DNA from: Hyperoodon ampullatus
Taxonomy: Eukaryota > Chordata > Mammalia > Artiodactyla > Ziphiidae
DNA: 64,000 nt
NCBI GenBank assembly: GCA_949752795.1
Contig: OX457071.1
Coordinates: 25,404,800 to 25,468,799, forward strand
Reading direction: 5' to 3'
Numbering within the stretch: the stretch's first letter is position 1; the number at the start of each line of letters is the position of its first letter. Below the pieces are notes generated by a model that saw nothing but the letters and a program-made list of their open reading frames with translations, was not told where the DNA came from and did no database searches. Both the position numbers and the translations under genes were made by a program. Positions 22,490-33,116 of this stretch are shown piece after piece.

Positions 22490-22864
22490 TTTTTTTTTTT
22501 TTTTTCTTTTTATTTTTTATTTTTTATTTATTTATTTTTTATTTTTATTTTTTGCTTTATCACAAATTTAATCAGTTATATGTATACATATGTTCCCATA
22601 TCCCCTCCCTTTTGCGTCTCCCTCCCACCCTCCCTATCCCACCCCTCCAGGCGGTCACAAAGCACCGAGCTGATCTCCCTGTGCTATGCGGCTGCTTCCC
22701 ACTAGCTATCTACCTTACGTTTGGTAGTGTATATATGTCCATGCCGCTCTTTCACTTTGTCACAGCTTACCCTTCCCCCTCCCCATATCCTCAAGTCCAT
22801 TCTCTAGTAGGTCTGTGTCTTTATTCCTGTCTTACCCCTATGTTCTTCATGACCTTTTTTTTTC
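22490..22864 (-). other. L1 3'UTR and A-rich tail
   Basis: On the element's own strand, the 3'UTR follows the ORF2 TAA stop (22867-22865). It contains a purine-rich stretch (22594-22652) and then an A-rich end. The terminal part reads as repeated A-runs separated by single T residues, giving several AATAAA-like signals (about 22507-22552), before a pure A18-type tail against the TSD. Confidence 0.85.
22621..22649 (-). other. G-quadruplex-prone polypurine tract in L1 3'UTR
   Basis: The minus strand has five runs of three or more G within 22 bases (C-runs on plus at 22624-26, 22628-30, 22632-34, 22638-40, 22642-45) with loops of 1-3 bases. This satisfies the usual quadruplex pattern. G-rich polypurine tracts are a known recurring feature of mammalian L1 3'UTRs. 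Confidence 0.8.
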
Positions 22865-25800
22865 TTAAATTCCATATATATGTGTCAGCATACAGTATTT
22901 GTCTTTCTCTTTCTGACTTACTTCACTCTGTATGACAGACTCTAGGTCCATCCACCTCATTACAAATAGTTCAATTTCATTTCTTTTTATGGCTGAGTAA
23001 TATTCCATTGTATGTATGTGCCACATCTTCTTTACCCATTCATCCAATGATGGACACTTAGGTTGTTTCCATCTCCGGGCTATTGTAAATAGGGCTGCTA
23101 TGAACATTTTGGTACATGTCTCTTTTTGAATTATGGTTTTCTCAGGGTATATGCCCAGTAGTGGGATTGCAGGGTCATATGGTAGTTCTATTTGTAGTTT
23201 TTTAAGGAACCTCCATACCGTTCTCCATAGTGGCTGTACCAATTCACATTCCCACCAGCAGTGCAAGAGTGTTCCCTTTTTTCCACACCCTCTCCAGCAT
23301 TTATTGTTTCTAGATTTTTTGATGATGGCCATTCTGACTGGTGTGAGATGATATCTCATTGTAGTTTTGATTTGCATTTCTCTAATTAGTAAAGATGTTG
23401 AGCATCCTTTCATGTGTTTGTTGGCAGTCTGTATATCTTCTGTGGAGAAATGTCTATTTAGGTCTTCTGCCCATTTTTGGATTGGGTTGTTTGTTTTTTT
23501 GTTATTGAGCTGCATGAGCTGCTTATAAATTTTGGAGATTAATCCTTTGTCAGTTGCTTCATTTGCAAATATTTTCTCCCATTCTGAGGGTTGTCTTTTG
23601 GTCTTGTTTATGGTTTCCTTTGCTGTGCAAAAGCTTTTAAGTTTCATTAGGTCCCATGTGTTTATTTTTGTCTTTATTTCCATTTCTCTAGGAGGTGGGT
23701 CAAAAAGGATCTTGCTGTGATTTATGTCATAGAGTGTTCTGCCTATGTTGTCCTCTAAGAGTTTGATAGTGTCTGGCCTTACATTTAGGTCTTTAGTCCA
23801 TTTTGAGCTTATTTTTGTGTATGGTGTTAGGGAGTGATCGAATCTCATACTTTTACATGTCCCTGTCCAGTTTTCCCAACACCACTTATTGAAGAGACTG
23901 TCCTTTCTCCACTGTACATTCCTGCCTCCTTTATCAAAGATAAGGTGACCATATGTCCGTGGGTTTATCTCTGGGCTTTCTATCCTGTTCCATTGATCTA
24001 TCTTTCTGTTTCTGTGCCAGTACCATACTGTCTTGATTACTGCAGCTTTGTAGTATAGTCTGAAGTCAGGGAGCCTGATTCCTCCAGCTCCATTTTTCGT
24101 TCTCAAGATTGCTTTGGCTATTCGGGGTCTTTTGTGTTTCCATACAAATTGTGAAATTTTTTGTTCTAGTTCTGTGAAAAATGCCAGTGGTATTTTGATA
24201 GGGATTGCATTGAATCTGTAGATTGCTTTGGGTAGTAGAGTCATTTTCACAATGTTGATTCTTCCAATCCAAGAACATGGTACATCTCTCCATCTATTTG
24301 TATCATCTTTAATTTCTTTCATCAGTGTCTTATAATTTTCTGCATACAGGTCTTTTGTCTCCTTAGGTAGGTTTATTCCTAGATATTTTATTCTTTTTGT
24401 TGCAATGGTAAATGGGAGTGTTTCCTTGATTTCACTTTCAGATTTTTCATCATTAGTATATAGGAATGCCAGAGATTTCTGTGCATTAATTTTGTATCCT
24501 GCAACTTTACCAAATTCATTGATTAGCTCTAGTAGTTTTCTGGTAGCATCTTTAGGATTCTCTATGTATAGTATCATGTCATCTGCAAACAGTGACAGCT
24601 TTACTTCTTCTTTTCCAATTTGGATTCCTTTTATTTGCTTTTCTTCTCTGATTGCTGTGGCTAAAACTTCCAAAACTATGTTGAATAAGAGTGGTGAGAG
24701 TGGGCAACCTTGTCTTGTTCCTGATCTTAGTGGAAATGGTTTCAGTTTTTCACCATTGAGGACGATGCTGGCTGTGGGTTTGTCATATATGGCCTTTATT
24801 ATGTTGAGGAAAGTTCCCTCTATGCCTACTTTCTGCAGGGTTTTTATCATGAATGGGTGTTGAATTTTGTCGAAAGCTTTCTCTGCATCTATTGAGATGA
24901 TCATATGGTTTTTCTCCTTCAATTTGTTAATATGGTGTATCACGTTGATTGATTTGCGTATATTGAAGAATCCTTGCATTCCTGGAATAAACCCCACTTG
25001 ATCATGGTGTATGATCCTTTTAATGTGCTGTTGGATTCTGTTTGCTAGTATTTTGTTGAGGATTTTTGCATCTATGTTCATCAGTGATATTGGCCTGTAG
25101 TTTTCTTTCTTTGTGACATCCTTGTCTGGTTTTGGTATCAAGGTGATGGTGGCCTCGTAGAATGAGTTTGGGAGTGTTCCTCCCTCTGCTATATTTTGGA
25201 AGAGTTTGAGAAGGATAGGCGTTAGCTCTTCTCTAAATGCTTGATAGAATTCGCCTGTGAAGCCATCTGGTCCTGGGCTTTTGTTTGTTGGAAGATTTTT
25301 TATCACAGTTTCAATTTCAGTGCTTGTGATTGGTCTGTTCATATGTTCTATTTCTTCCTGATTCAGTCTTGGCAGGTTGTGCATTTCTAAGAATTTGTCC
25401 ATTTCTTCCAGGTTGTCCATTTTATTGGCATAGAGTTGCTTATAGTAATCTCTCACGATCTTTTGTATTTCTGCAGTGTCAGTTGTTACTTCTCCTTTTT
25501 CATTTCTAATTCTATTGATTTGAGTCTTCTCCCTTTTTTTCTTGATGAGTCTGGCTAATGGTTTATCAATTTTGTTTATCTTCTCAAAGAACCAGCTTTT
25601 AGTTTTATTGATCTTTGCTATTGTTTCCTTCATTTCTTTTTCATTTATTTCTGATCTGATTTTTATGATTTCTTTCCTTCTGCTAACTTTGGGATGTTTT
25701 TGTTCTTCTTTCTCTAATTGCTTTAGGTGCAAGGTTAGGTTGTTTAGTCGAGATATTTCCTGTTTCTTAAGGTGGGATTGTATTGCTATAAACTTCCCTC

Positions 25801-26683
25801 TTAGAACTGCTTTTGCTGCATCCCATAGGTTTTGGGTCGTCGTGTCTCCATTGTCATTTGTTTCTAGGTATTTTTTTATTTCCTCTTTGATTTCTTCAGT
25901 GATCACTTCGTTATTAAGTAATGTATTGTTTAGCCTCCATGTGTTTGTATTTTTTATAGCTCTTTTCCTGTAATTGATATCTAGTCTCATAGCATTGTGG
26001 TCGGAAAAGATACTTGATACAATTTCAATTTTCTTAAATTTACCAAGGCTTGATTTGTGACCCAAGATATGATCTATCCTGGAGAATGTTCCATGAGCAC
26101 TTGAGAAAAATGTGTATTCTGTTGTTTTTGGATGGAATGTCCTATAAATATCAATTAAGTCCATCTTGTTTAATGTATCATTTAAAGCTTGTGTTTCCTT
26201 ATTTATTTTCATTTTGGATGATCTGTCCATTGGTGAAAGTGGGGTGTTAAAGTCCCCTACTATGATTGTGTTACTGTCGATTTCTCCTTTTATGGCTGTT
26301 AGTGTTTGCCTTATGTATTGAGGTGCTCCTATGTTGGGTGCATAAATATTTACAATTGTTATATCTTCTTCTTGGATCGATCCCTTGATCATTATGTAGT
26401 GTCCTTCTTTGTCTCTTCTAGTAGTCTTTATTTTAAAGTCTATTTTGTCTGATATGAGAATTGCTACTCCAGCTTTCTTTTGGTTTCCATTTGCATGGAA
26501 TATCTTTTTCCATCCCCTTACTTTCAGTCTGTATGTGTCTCTAGGTCTGAAGTGGGTCTCTTGTAGACAGCATATATATGGGTCTTGTTTTTGTATCCAT
26601 TCAGCCAATCTGTGTCTTTTGGTGGGAGCGTTTAGTCCATTTACATTTAAGGTAATTATCGATATGTATGTTCCTATTCCCAT
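22865..26683 (-). CDS. L1 ORF2 protein (endonuclease / reverse transcriptase)
   Basis: Intact 1272-residue polyprotein that nicks target DNA and reverse-transcribes L1 RNA (and SINE RNAs) at the nick. The N-terminal APE-type endonuclease shows N13 in 'TLNVNGLN', E42 in 'QETHF', D144/N146 in 'VGDFNTPLS', and D228/H229 in 'SDHNAM'. The reverse transcriptase follows: '[13 protein letters not shown]' near 478-490, '[15 protein letters not shown]' near 540-554, '[10 protein letters not shown]' near 597-606 (D599), '[14 protein letters not shown]' near 665-678, and the catalytic 'FADD' at 699-702. The C-terminal CX3CX7HX4C cluster is complete (C1129, C1133, H1141, C1146). Length is within a few residues of the human protein (1275). 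ATG at 26683, TAA stop at 22865. Translation is expected to follow ORF1 by unconventional reinitiation. Many open frames on the opposite strand here are antisense shadows. Confidence 0.97.
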   Translation of the reverse strand: MGIGTYISIITLNVNGLNAPTKRHRLAEWIQKQDPYICCLQETHFRPRDTYRLKVRGWKKIFHANGNQKKAGVAILISDKIDFKIKTTRRDKEGHYIMIKGSIQEEDITIVNIYAPNIGAPQYIRQTLTAIKGEIDSNTIIVGDFNTPLSPMDRSSKMKINKETQALNDTLNKMDLIDIYRTFHPKTTEYTFFSSAHGTFSRIDHILGHKSSLGKFKKIEIVSSIFSDHNAMRLDINYRKRAIKNTNTWRLNNTLLNNEVITEEIKEEIKKYLETNDNGDTTTQNLWDAAKAVLRGKFIAIQSHLKKQEISRLNNLTLHLKQLEKEEQKHPKVSRRKEIIKIRSEINEKEMKETIAKINKTKSWFFEKINKIDKPLARLIKKKREKTQINRIRNEKGEVTTDTAEIQKIVRDYYKQLYANKMDNLEEMDKFLEMHNLPRLNQEEIEHMNRPITSTEIETVIKNLPTNKSPGPDGFTGEFYQAFREELTPILLKLFQNIAEGGTLPNSFYEATITLIPKPDKDVTKKENYRPISLMNIDAKILNKILANRIQQHIKRIIHHDQVGFIPGMQGFFNIRKSINVIHHINKLKEKNHMIISIDAEKAFDKIQHPFMIKTLQKVGIEGTFLNIIKAIYDKPTASIVLNGEKLKPFPLRSGTRQGCPLSPLLFNIVLEVLATAIREEKQIKGIQIGKEEVKLSLFADDMILYIENPKDATRKLLELINEFGKVAGYKINAQKSLAFLYTNDEKSESEIKETLPFTIATKRIKYLGINLPKETKDLYAENYKTLMKEIKDDTNRWRDVPCSWIGRINIVKMTLLPKAIYRFNAIPIKIPLAFFTELEQKISQFVWKHKRPRIAKAILRTKNGAGGIRLPDFRLYYKAAVIKTVWYWHRNRKIDQWNRIESPEINPRTYGHLIFDKGGRNVQWRKDSLFNKWCWENWTGTCKSMRFDHSLTPYTKISSKWTKDLNVRPDTIKLLEDNIGRTLYDINHSKILFDPPPREMEIKTKINTWDLMKLKSFCTAKETINKTKRQPSEWEKIFANEATDKGLISKIYKQLMQLNNKKTNNPIQKWAEDLNRHFSTEDIQTANKHMKGCSTSLLIREMQIKTTMRYHLTPVRMAIIKKSRNNKCWRGCGKKGTLLHCWWECELVQPLWRTVWRFLKKLQIELPYDPAIPLLGIYPEKTIIQKETCTKMFIAALFTIARRWKQPKCPSLDEWVKKMWHIHTMEYYSAIKRNEIELFVMRWMDLESVIQSEVSQKEKDKYCMLTHIYGI

Positions 26684-26741
26684 TTTCTTAATTGTTTTGG
26701 GTTCGTTATTGTAGGTCTTTTCCTTCTGTTGTGTTTCTTGC
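26684..26741 (-). other. L1 inter-ORF spacer
   Basis: 58 bp between the ORF1 stop and the ORF2 start, close to the 63 bp of human L1. Confidence 0.9.
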
Positions 26742-27635
26742 CTAGAGAAGTTCCTTTAGCATTTGTTGTAAAGCTGGTTTGGTGGTGCTGAACTCTCTCA
26801 GCTTTTGCTTGTCTGTAAACGTTTTAATTTCTCCATCAAATCTGAATGAGATCCTTGCTGGGTAGAGTAATCTTGGTTGCAGGTTTCTCTCCTTCATCAC
26901 TTTAATTATGTCCTGCCACTCCCTTCTGGCTTGTAGAGTTTCTGCTGAGAGATCAGCTGTTATCCTGATGGGGATTCCCTTGTGTGTTATTTGTTGTTTT
27001 TGCCTTGCTGCTTTTAATATGATTTCTTTGTGTTTAATTTTTGACAGTTTGATTAATATGTGTCTTGGCGTATTTCTTCTTGGATTTATTCTGTATGGGA
27101 CTCTCTGTGCCTCCTGGACTTGATTAACTATTTCCTTTCCCATATTAGGGAAGTTTTCAACTATAATCTCTTCAAATATTTTCTCAGTCCCTTTCTTTTT
27201 CTCTTCTTCTTCTGGAACCCCTATAATTCGAATGTTGGTGCGTTTAATGTTGTCCCAGAGGTCTCTGATATTGTCCTCTGTTCTTTTCATTCTTTTCTCT
27301 TTATTTTGCTCTGCATTAGTTATTTCCACTATTTTATCTTCCACCTCACTTATCCGTTCTTCTGCCTCAGTTATTCTGCTATTGATCCCATCTAGAGTAT
27401 TTTTCATTTCATTTATTGTGTTTTTAATCGATGCTTGATTCATCTTTAGTTCTACTAGGTCCTTGTTAACTGTTTCTTGCATTTTGTCTATTCTATTTCC
27501 AAGATTTTGGATCATCTTTACTATCATTATTCTGAATTCTTTTTCAGATAGACTGCCTATTACCTCTTCATTTGTTAGGTCTGGTGGGTTTTTATCTTGC
27601 TCCTTCTCCTGCTGTGTGTTTTTCTGTCTTCTCAT
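26742..27635 (-). CDS. L1 ORF1 protein (RNA-binding chaperone)
   Basis: Intact 297-residue ORF1p, which trimerises, coats L1 RNA and acts as a nucleic-acid chaperone in the L1 ribonucleoprotein. A basic N-terminus is followed by a heptad-rich coiled coil (about 30-130, with repeats such as '[19 protein letters not shown]'). An RRM-like domain follows (about 131-220, starting '[12 protein letters not shown]', with '[12 protein letters not shown]'), then the C-terminal domain (about 225-290) with the diagnostic '[14 protein letters not shown]' (R237/R238), '[13 protein letters not shown]' and '[10 protein letters not shown]'. It is shorter than human ORF1p (338 aa), mainly in the N-terminal and coiled-coil part. 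The ATG has A at -3. It lies upstream of ORF2 on the same transcript. Confidence 0.96.
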   Translation of the reverse strand: MRRQKNTQQEKEQDKNPPDLTNEEVIGSLSEKEFRIMIVKMIQNLGNRIDKMQETVNKDLVELKMNQASIKNTINEMKNTLDGINSRITEAEERISEVEDKIVEITNAEQNKEKRMKRTEDNIRDLWDNIKRTNIRIIGVPEEEEKKKGTEKIFEEIIVENFPNMGKEIVNQVQEAQRVPYRINPRRNTPRHILIKLSKIKHKEIILKAARQKQQITHKGIPIRITADLSAETLQARREWQDIIKVMKERNLQPRLLYPARISFRFDGEIKTFTDKQKLREFSTTKPALQQMLKELL

Positions 27636-29109
27636 TTTGCTTATGTTACTGTGTTTGGGGTCTCCTTTTTGCCGGCTGCAGGTTCGTAGTTCCTGTTGTT
27701 TTTGGTGTCTGTCCCCAGTGGCTAAGGTTGGTTTAGTGGGTTGTGTAGGTTTCCTGGTCGAGGGGACTAGTGCCTGTGTTCTGGTGGATGAGGCTGGATC
27801 TTGTCTTTCTGGTGGGCAGGTCCACGTCTGGTGGTGTGTTTTGGGGTGTCTGCAGACTTTTTATGATTTTAGGCCACCTCTCTGCTAATGGGTGGCGTTG
27901 TGTTCCTGTCTTGCTAGTTGTTTGGCATAGGGTGTCCAGCACTGTAGCTTGCTGGTCGTTGAGTGAAGCTGGGTGCTGGTGTTGAGATGGAGATCTCTGG
28001 AAGATTTTCGCCATTTGATATTATGTGGAGCTGGGAGGTCTCTTGTGGACCAGTGTCCTGAAGTTGGCTCTCCCACCTCAGAGGCACAGTACTGACTCCT
28101 GGCTCCTCAATTTGGGATGATTTGTTGTCTATTCATGTATTCCACAGATGCAGGGTACATCAAGTTGATTGTGGAGCTTTAATCCGCTGCTTCTGAGGCT
28201 GCTGGGAGAGGTTTCCCTTTCTCTTCTTTGTTCTCACAGCTCCCGGGTCTCAGCTTTGGATTTGGCCCCGCCTCTGCGTGTAGGTCGCCGGAGGGCGTCT
28301 GTTCTTCACTCAGACAGGAAAGGGTTAAAGGAGCAGCCTCTTCGGGAACTCTGGCTCACTCAGGCCGGGCGGGAGGGAGGGGCACGGAGTGCGGGGCGAG
28401 CCTGCAGCGGCAGAGGTCGGCGTGACGTTGCACCAGCCCGAGGCGCGCCGTGCGTTCTCCCAGGGAAGCCGCCCCTGGATCCCGGGACCCCGGCAGTGGC
28501 GGGCTGCTCAGGCTCCCGGAAGGGCGGTGTGGACAGTGACCTGCGCTCGCACACGGGCTTCTTGGCGGCGGCAGCAGCAGCCCCAGCGTCCCACGCCCGT
28601 CACTGGGCTCCGCGCTTTCAGTCGCGACTCGCGCCCGTCTGTGGAGCCCCTTTAAGCAGCGCTCTTAATCCCCTCTCCTCGCGCAGCAGGAAACCAAGAG
28701 GGAAGAACAAGTCTCTTGCCTCTTCGGCAGCTCCAGAGTTTTCCCGGACTCCCTCCCGGCTAGCTGTGGCACATTAGCCCCCTTCAGGCTGAGTTCTCGC
28801 CGCCAGCCCCAGTCCTCTCCCTGCGCTCTGACCGAAGCCCGAGCCTCAGCTTCCAGCGCCGCCCGCCCCGGCGGGCGAGCAGACAAGCCTCTCGGGCTGG
28901 TGAGTGCCGCTCGGCACCGATCCTCTGTGCGGGAATCTCTCCGCTTTGCCCTACCCAGGTATGTGGGGAGTTTCTTGCCTTTTGGGAGGTCTGGGGTCTT
29001 CTGCCAGCGTTCAGTAGGTGTTCTGTAGGAGTTGTTCCACGTGTAGCTGTATTTCTGGTGTATCCGTGAGGAGGAAGGTGATCTCCGCGTCTTACTCTTC
29101 CGCCATCTT
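27636..29109 (-). promoter_or_regulatory. L1 5'UTR with internal promoter
   Basis: 1474 bp between the element's 5' end and ORF1. The half nearest the 5' end (about 28250-29100) is strikingly G+C and CpG rich against the A+T-rich surroundings, as expected of an L1 internal pol II promoter and a target for CpG methylation. The opposite strand has a long open frame (28169-28777), noted separately. It is longer than the roughly 0.9-kb human L1 5'UTR, and the sequence is not the human type. Confidence 0.85.
29100..29109 (-). promoter_or_regulatory. YY1-type initiator site at L1 5' end
   Basis: On the minus strand the element opens with 'aagatggcgg', a good match to the YY1 core (AAGATGGCGG). In human L1 a YY1 site at the same place directs accurate transcription initiation. 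Its presence at the very first bases supports an untruncated 5' end. Confidence 0.85.
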
Positions 29110-29122
29110 CTATCACTTTGTT
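29110..29122. repeat. L1 target-site duplication, right copy
   Basis: Exact copy of 22477-22489. Confidence 0.95.
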
Positions 29123-31884
29123 GGGAGTAGAAACCAAGTTCACAGCTCTCTGACCTCAGGGTTTATGTTTGTTCCATCTTTCTACGCTCCACATGACGTG
29201 TGCAGTCCAGCTACCCTGACAGCTGATTGACCATGCTTCAGAGGCCATATTTCCTTGGTTACCCTCAAAAATGATAGAACCATTTAAATATTTAGCCTAT
29301 CACTCCTTTAATCAGCTCACCTTCCTTGAACTTCCGTTCTCTTCTAACCTTGACACCTGTGATCTTCAGCCGCAGAACATCTCTCAGATTTAAAAAAAAA
29401 AAAAAAATCGGAAAGAAAACAGAAGTTGAGTATTTCTAGTCTCTTGCTGTCATCTGCAAACCTTACAGCATCTTCTCCTCATCGTGGGCCTTCCTCCATC
29501 GCCCTGGAGGTTATAGTGAAGAATGTCAGTACAGCGGGACATCTACTCTCCTGATCCAAATATGGCTGAAGGGAAGATTTTATCCAGGCATATAACATGC
29601 TGGAATGTTTCAGGGACAGAATATAGTTCCACCCAAATATCTTACACGATCCCTGTAGGAGAAGGTGACGCTATGTGGAGTCCAGCTCCACTGACACAGT
29701 TCACCACAAACGGGTTGACCAGAGTGGGAGTGGCCACGGCAATCAGAACCCATAGACAGCGATACAGAGCCCGAGGGAATCAGGGAAGTTGAGGGTTCAC
29801 AGTCACTGGCAGAAGAAAGAATGGAACTAAAGAAATGAAATATGAGATGATAAGAACCAAAGAAAAGAAGACGAAATGGGGAGAAAGTGATCCCTGTGGG
29901 CTGGGGTAATTAGCATGGGTCATGGGTGTCTTTTAACAGTCAGCTAGCTTGCCTTTCCAGCTCAGCTCCCAGCGTTTTCCTCCCATGACCCTAGGGTACA
30001 CCCGAATCTACATGTTGCCCTCACCTGAGCATCCTGGGCAGCACATCATGATATCTTGACCCTTTGCCTTTGTTCACAGTTAAAGAAGATTAAGCGAGGA
30101 GAGTGTTTGGTGCTGTGCCTAGCATATAGTAGTTGTGCAGTTTTCATTATTAGTTATTTTCTCTGTGGTTCAGTGACACTCAACAGAAGGAAAAACTCAC
30201 TTTTGCTTTAAATACAGACCAGTTTTAAGGGCCTTGCAGAAAATGGCTGGGATGGGAAAATCCAAGAATGACCTTTGAATGACCTTGAGCAGTGGTCTGA
30301 GTATATAGACAGAGCTGAATCAGGCAGCCAACCTAAAGTTCCTCGACATTTATTTCGTGTTTCGTATGTATATTCCAAAAGTATGCCTCTATGAGCCATT
30401 GACCACAAACATAAATTCTTTTTCAAAAACCACACATTTGAGCCAGGATGTAGTTAGTGCTCACTGTAGATGCAAGGACCCCTCCACTGTCACACCCCAC
30501 CCTCAATACATTTCCAGAGAAGATTCATTAAAAATGTATTTTTTAAAAAATAAATCAAACACTTTCGAAAAATAACTGCGTCAGCGGGAATCTAGGAACA
30601 CGAGTTGTGCATTGGGCTTGACCTTTTGAATAGCGGTCAGTGAGAGAATGTGTAGCTTATGGTTTACAGAAAAGTATTGAGAAGAGTGTTGTTCACATAC
30701 TGCTACTAAAACAACAGAAGTCGTTTTGGTCTCTAGATGTTTCAGGACAAATTGAATCCAAAAGAAATAAAGAGGGGGAATGTTTTTCCTGGCTGCCTCT
30801 CTCGTGGCTCTCAGCATCCTGGCTTGGTGGGTGCAGAATCACGTGACAATCTTTTTGAGATGGAGAACATAGGAATAGCCCTTTCTCAGATTGTGCTTGC
30901 GATCTGTAAATTCCAGCCAAGCCAGATTTCATTCTCCCTCTCCAAAACTGTTGCCAGGCATTAACACCGAAAGAATTATACTGCATAGACTTTTTAAAGA
31001 AATCAATGACAAACATCTTCTATCGGCCAAACAAATTCAACTACCAGAAATATTTTGTGTGAAACATATATAAAAACCCACAGTAGTTTTGCATGGTGTG
31101 TAAGGGTCAAACTTCTTTATGTGCCAAGGTAGAATATGATGAATGAAACACAACTTTTCACAATACACCGCATTTTTTCTCATGCTTCCTCTGTGAAGGA
31201 TTGTGAATGTTAAAGACCAGCAATGAGGGACCAGCAGCCAAAACAGAATTCAGGGTCATTCTCGCTGACAACATTGTGAAGTTACTGAGGGAACGGCAAG
31301 ATGAAGCTTTCAGCTTTTTTCAGTGTCTAGGAGAAAATATTTAGAAGTAAATTGTGCTTGGGGAAAGTTTTGTTAGCTTCAAAATCAAGAGAGAGTCAGG
31401 ATGCAATTAGGCTGAAGGAAAGAATTGCATCTGAGATCCCTAAAGGGTGAGGCTGAATTTTCAAAGCCACTAATCAGAAAGGGAAACAGCCTTAGAAACA
31501 CAGGGTCTGTGCAGAAATGTGTTATGTACAAGATGATCCCAAATTCTTTAATTTATCAACTTCCTACCAGCTACAGGTACCTGGAAAATTTGGTCAAGCT
31601 AATAAAAATGACTGGCTGTCACAGGAAAATTTCCATCTATGGGAATCCCAAGTCATGTTCAATATTGGACCAAAATTAGTAGAAACGTTTCTAGATCTTC
31701 TGTAGGAACCCCTCTGTGTCCAAACAGAAGGAAAAACAGGGTCATAGGGATAGGTGACATCCTTTGACTGGGAACTGAGGACACCTGCTTTGTTCTGTCC
31801 TCCATATGCTAAGGAGGAGTCCATATATGAAAATATAATACCCAGACCTTCCCTGAGATTCTCTCCGAGAAGAGCTAGTAAGCA
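29123..31884. other. Unassigned non-coding DNA
   Basis: No gene or convincing repeat. An A-run lies at about 29392-29407 and a short MIR-like tail at about 30105-30165 ('tgctgtgcctagcatatagt'). Open frames up to 107 codons occur on both strands and lack recognisable domains. Confidence 0.5.
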
Positions 31885-32480
31885 TCTAAAATTGAACATG
31901 TCTAAAGCTAAATTCATTCATCACCTTTCCTATTAATTCTGCTCCTCTTTTTTTTTTTTTTTTTTTTTGCGGTACGCGGGCCTCTCACTGTCGTGGCCTC
32001 TCCCGTTGCGGAGCACAGGCTCTGGACGCGCAGGCTCAGCGGCCATGGCTCATGGGCCCAGCTGCTCCACGGCACGTGGGATCTTCCCGGACCGGGGCAC
32101 GAACCCGTGCCCCCATCATCGGCAGGCGGACTCTCAACCACTGCGCCACCAGGGAAGCCCGCTCCTCTTTTTATGTCCTCTGCCTCAGCAAAGATCCACT
32201 CTGTTTATCCAAGCTAGAAACCTCTTTCTTTCTGAACACCTTGTATCCAGTTCTCATCAGGTCCTACTGATTTTACTTCCCAGACATCTTCTACAACTAT
32301 ATATACCTTTTCTTTCCAGTGCCACTACCCTAGTTTAAATCAAAATCCTCTTCCCTTCAGACCACTGAAATGGTCTTTTAGCTGATCTTTCTGTCTCTTG
32401 TCGTGACTCTTCCCCACCTCCACCCTCAATCCATAGTCCCTTCCTGCAGCCAGCATGATTCTGAGAAAATGCGACCATTC
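31885..32480 (+). repeat. L2 ORF2-end fragment, split by a SINE
   Basis: Forward L2 order: 'ttgaacatgtctaaagctaa' and 'attcattcatcacctttcc' before the SINE. After it come 'agatccactctgtttatcca', 'agctagaaacctctttcttt', 'cagttctcatcaggtcctac', 'tggtcttttagctgatcttt' and 'cctgcagccagcatgattct'. The CHR SINE at 31953-32160 interrupts it, so the L2 is older. Confidence 0.65.
31953..32160 (-). mobile_element. CHR-type SINE, short form, inserted in an L2
   Basis: Minus-strand copy: T tail, then 'gcggtacgcgggcctctcac', ending 'caccagggaagccc'. The 12-bp TSD 'gctcctcttttt' at 31941-31952 and 32161-32172 is exact. Confidence 0.93.
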
Positions 32481-32879
32481 AAAAAGAATTCCGTACCATT
32501 GTAGACACTGGTCTGGGAACTCTAGAAGCCAAAATTAGATACTGACTCGAAATTATAAATGGCTAAATTATGATTCCAATCAAAATAACAAACTCACTAG
32601 GTCTCTTGTGTAAAAGGCAAGGCACTGACTGGAAAAATAGGGCATCTGTACATTTGGAATAGGACTGGCTATCTACAAGAGTTCAGAGGACTTAAAGAAC
32701 CCTCCAACCCATATGTAAGTGCTTGTTATTTGTTAATTTCCTTTAAGACCTTCTCCTCATTGTTGCCAATGGGGTGGCCAGCCCTGGACCTCAGTGTGGT
32801 CCAAAAGATAAAGCATGGCAACCAAGTAAGGAGCTATTCCCAGACAGGATGACAGCAATTCTCTAATTTATATTTTTAA
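32481..32879. other. Unassigned DNA, possibly part of an old retroelement
   Basis: No identification is possible. It may belong with 33117-35240 as one degraded element interrupted by the SINE. Confidence 0.3.
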
Positions 32880-32891
32880 AAATCTGGGGGG

Positions 32892-33104
32892 GGGGTGCTT
32901 TCCTGGTGGCGCAGTGGTTGAGAGTCCGCCTGCCCACGCAGGGGACAAGGGTTCGTGCCCCGGTCCGGGAAGATCCCACATGCCGTGGAGCGGCTGGGCT
33001 CGTGAGCCATGGCCGCTGACCCTGCACGTCCAGAGCCTGTGCTCCACAACGGGAGAGGCCACAACAGTGAGAGGCCCATGTACCACAAAAAAAAAAAAAA
33101 AAAA
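32892..33104 (+). mobile_element. CHR-type SINE, short form
   Basis: Head 'gctttcctggtggcgcagtg', B-box 'gggttcgtgcccc', body 'gagccatggccgctgaccct', end 'gaggcccatgtaccac' and an A tail. TSD 'aaatctgggggg' at 32880-32891 and 33105-33116. The extra G run at the 5' junction makes the exact left boundary uncertain by a few bases. Confidence 0.92.
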
Positions 33105-33116
33105 AAATCTGGGGGG

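Larger units (their letters stand above)
22490..29109 (-). mobile_element. Full-length LINE-1 with intact ORF1 and ORF2
   Basis: A 6.6-kb L1 in minus orientation. In order on the minus strand: 5' end 'aagatggcggaagagtaaga' (29109), GC-rich 5'UTR to 27636, ORF1 (27635-26742), a 58-bp inter-ORF spacer, ORF2 (26683-22865), and a 3'UTR with an A-rich tail ending at 22490. A perfect 13-bp TSD abuts both ends. Both reading frames are uninterrupted and of normal family length, unlike the other two sizeable L1 copies in this window. It is therefore a recently inserted and possibly mobile element. Competence also needs an active promoter and no inactivating missense change, which cannot be judged by reading alone. 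Confidence 0.96.

Noticed and set aside
23133..26714. Many plus-strand open frames (60-152 codons) across the L1
   Set aside because: They are antisense shadows of the intact ORF2 on the minus strand, whose codon content leaves open frames opposite.
26908..27888. Plus-strand open frames opposite L1 ORF1 and the proximal 5'UTR
   Set aside because: They are antisense readings of ORF1 and its leader. They are hydrophobic because ORF1 is Lys/Glu rich.
28784..29143. 119-codon minus frame spanning the L1 5' junction
   Set aside because: It starts in flanking DNA and reads into the L1 5'UTR across the TSD. G+C-rich sequence explains the open frame.
31914..32338. Frames of 72-123 codons over the SINE at 31953
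   Set aside because: SINE-derived translations with the same words seen at the 5.4, 11.2, 21.6, 33.0, 38.3 and 46.2 kb copies.
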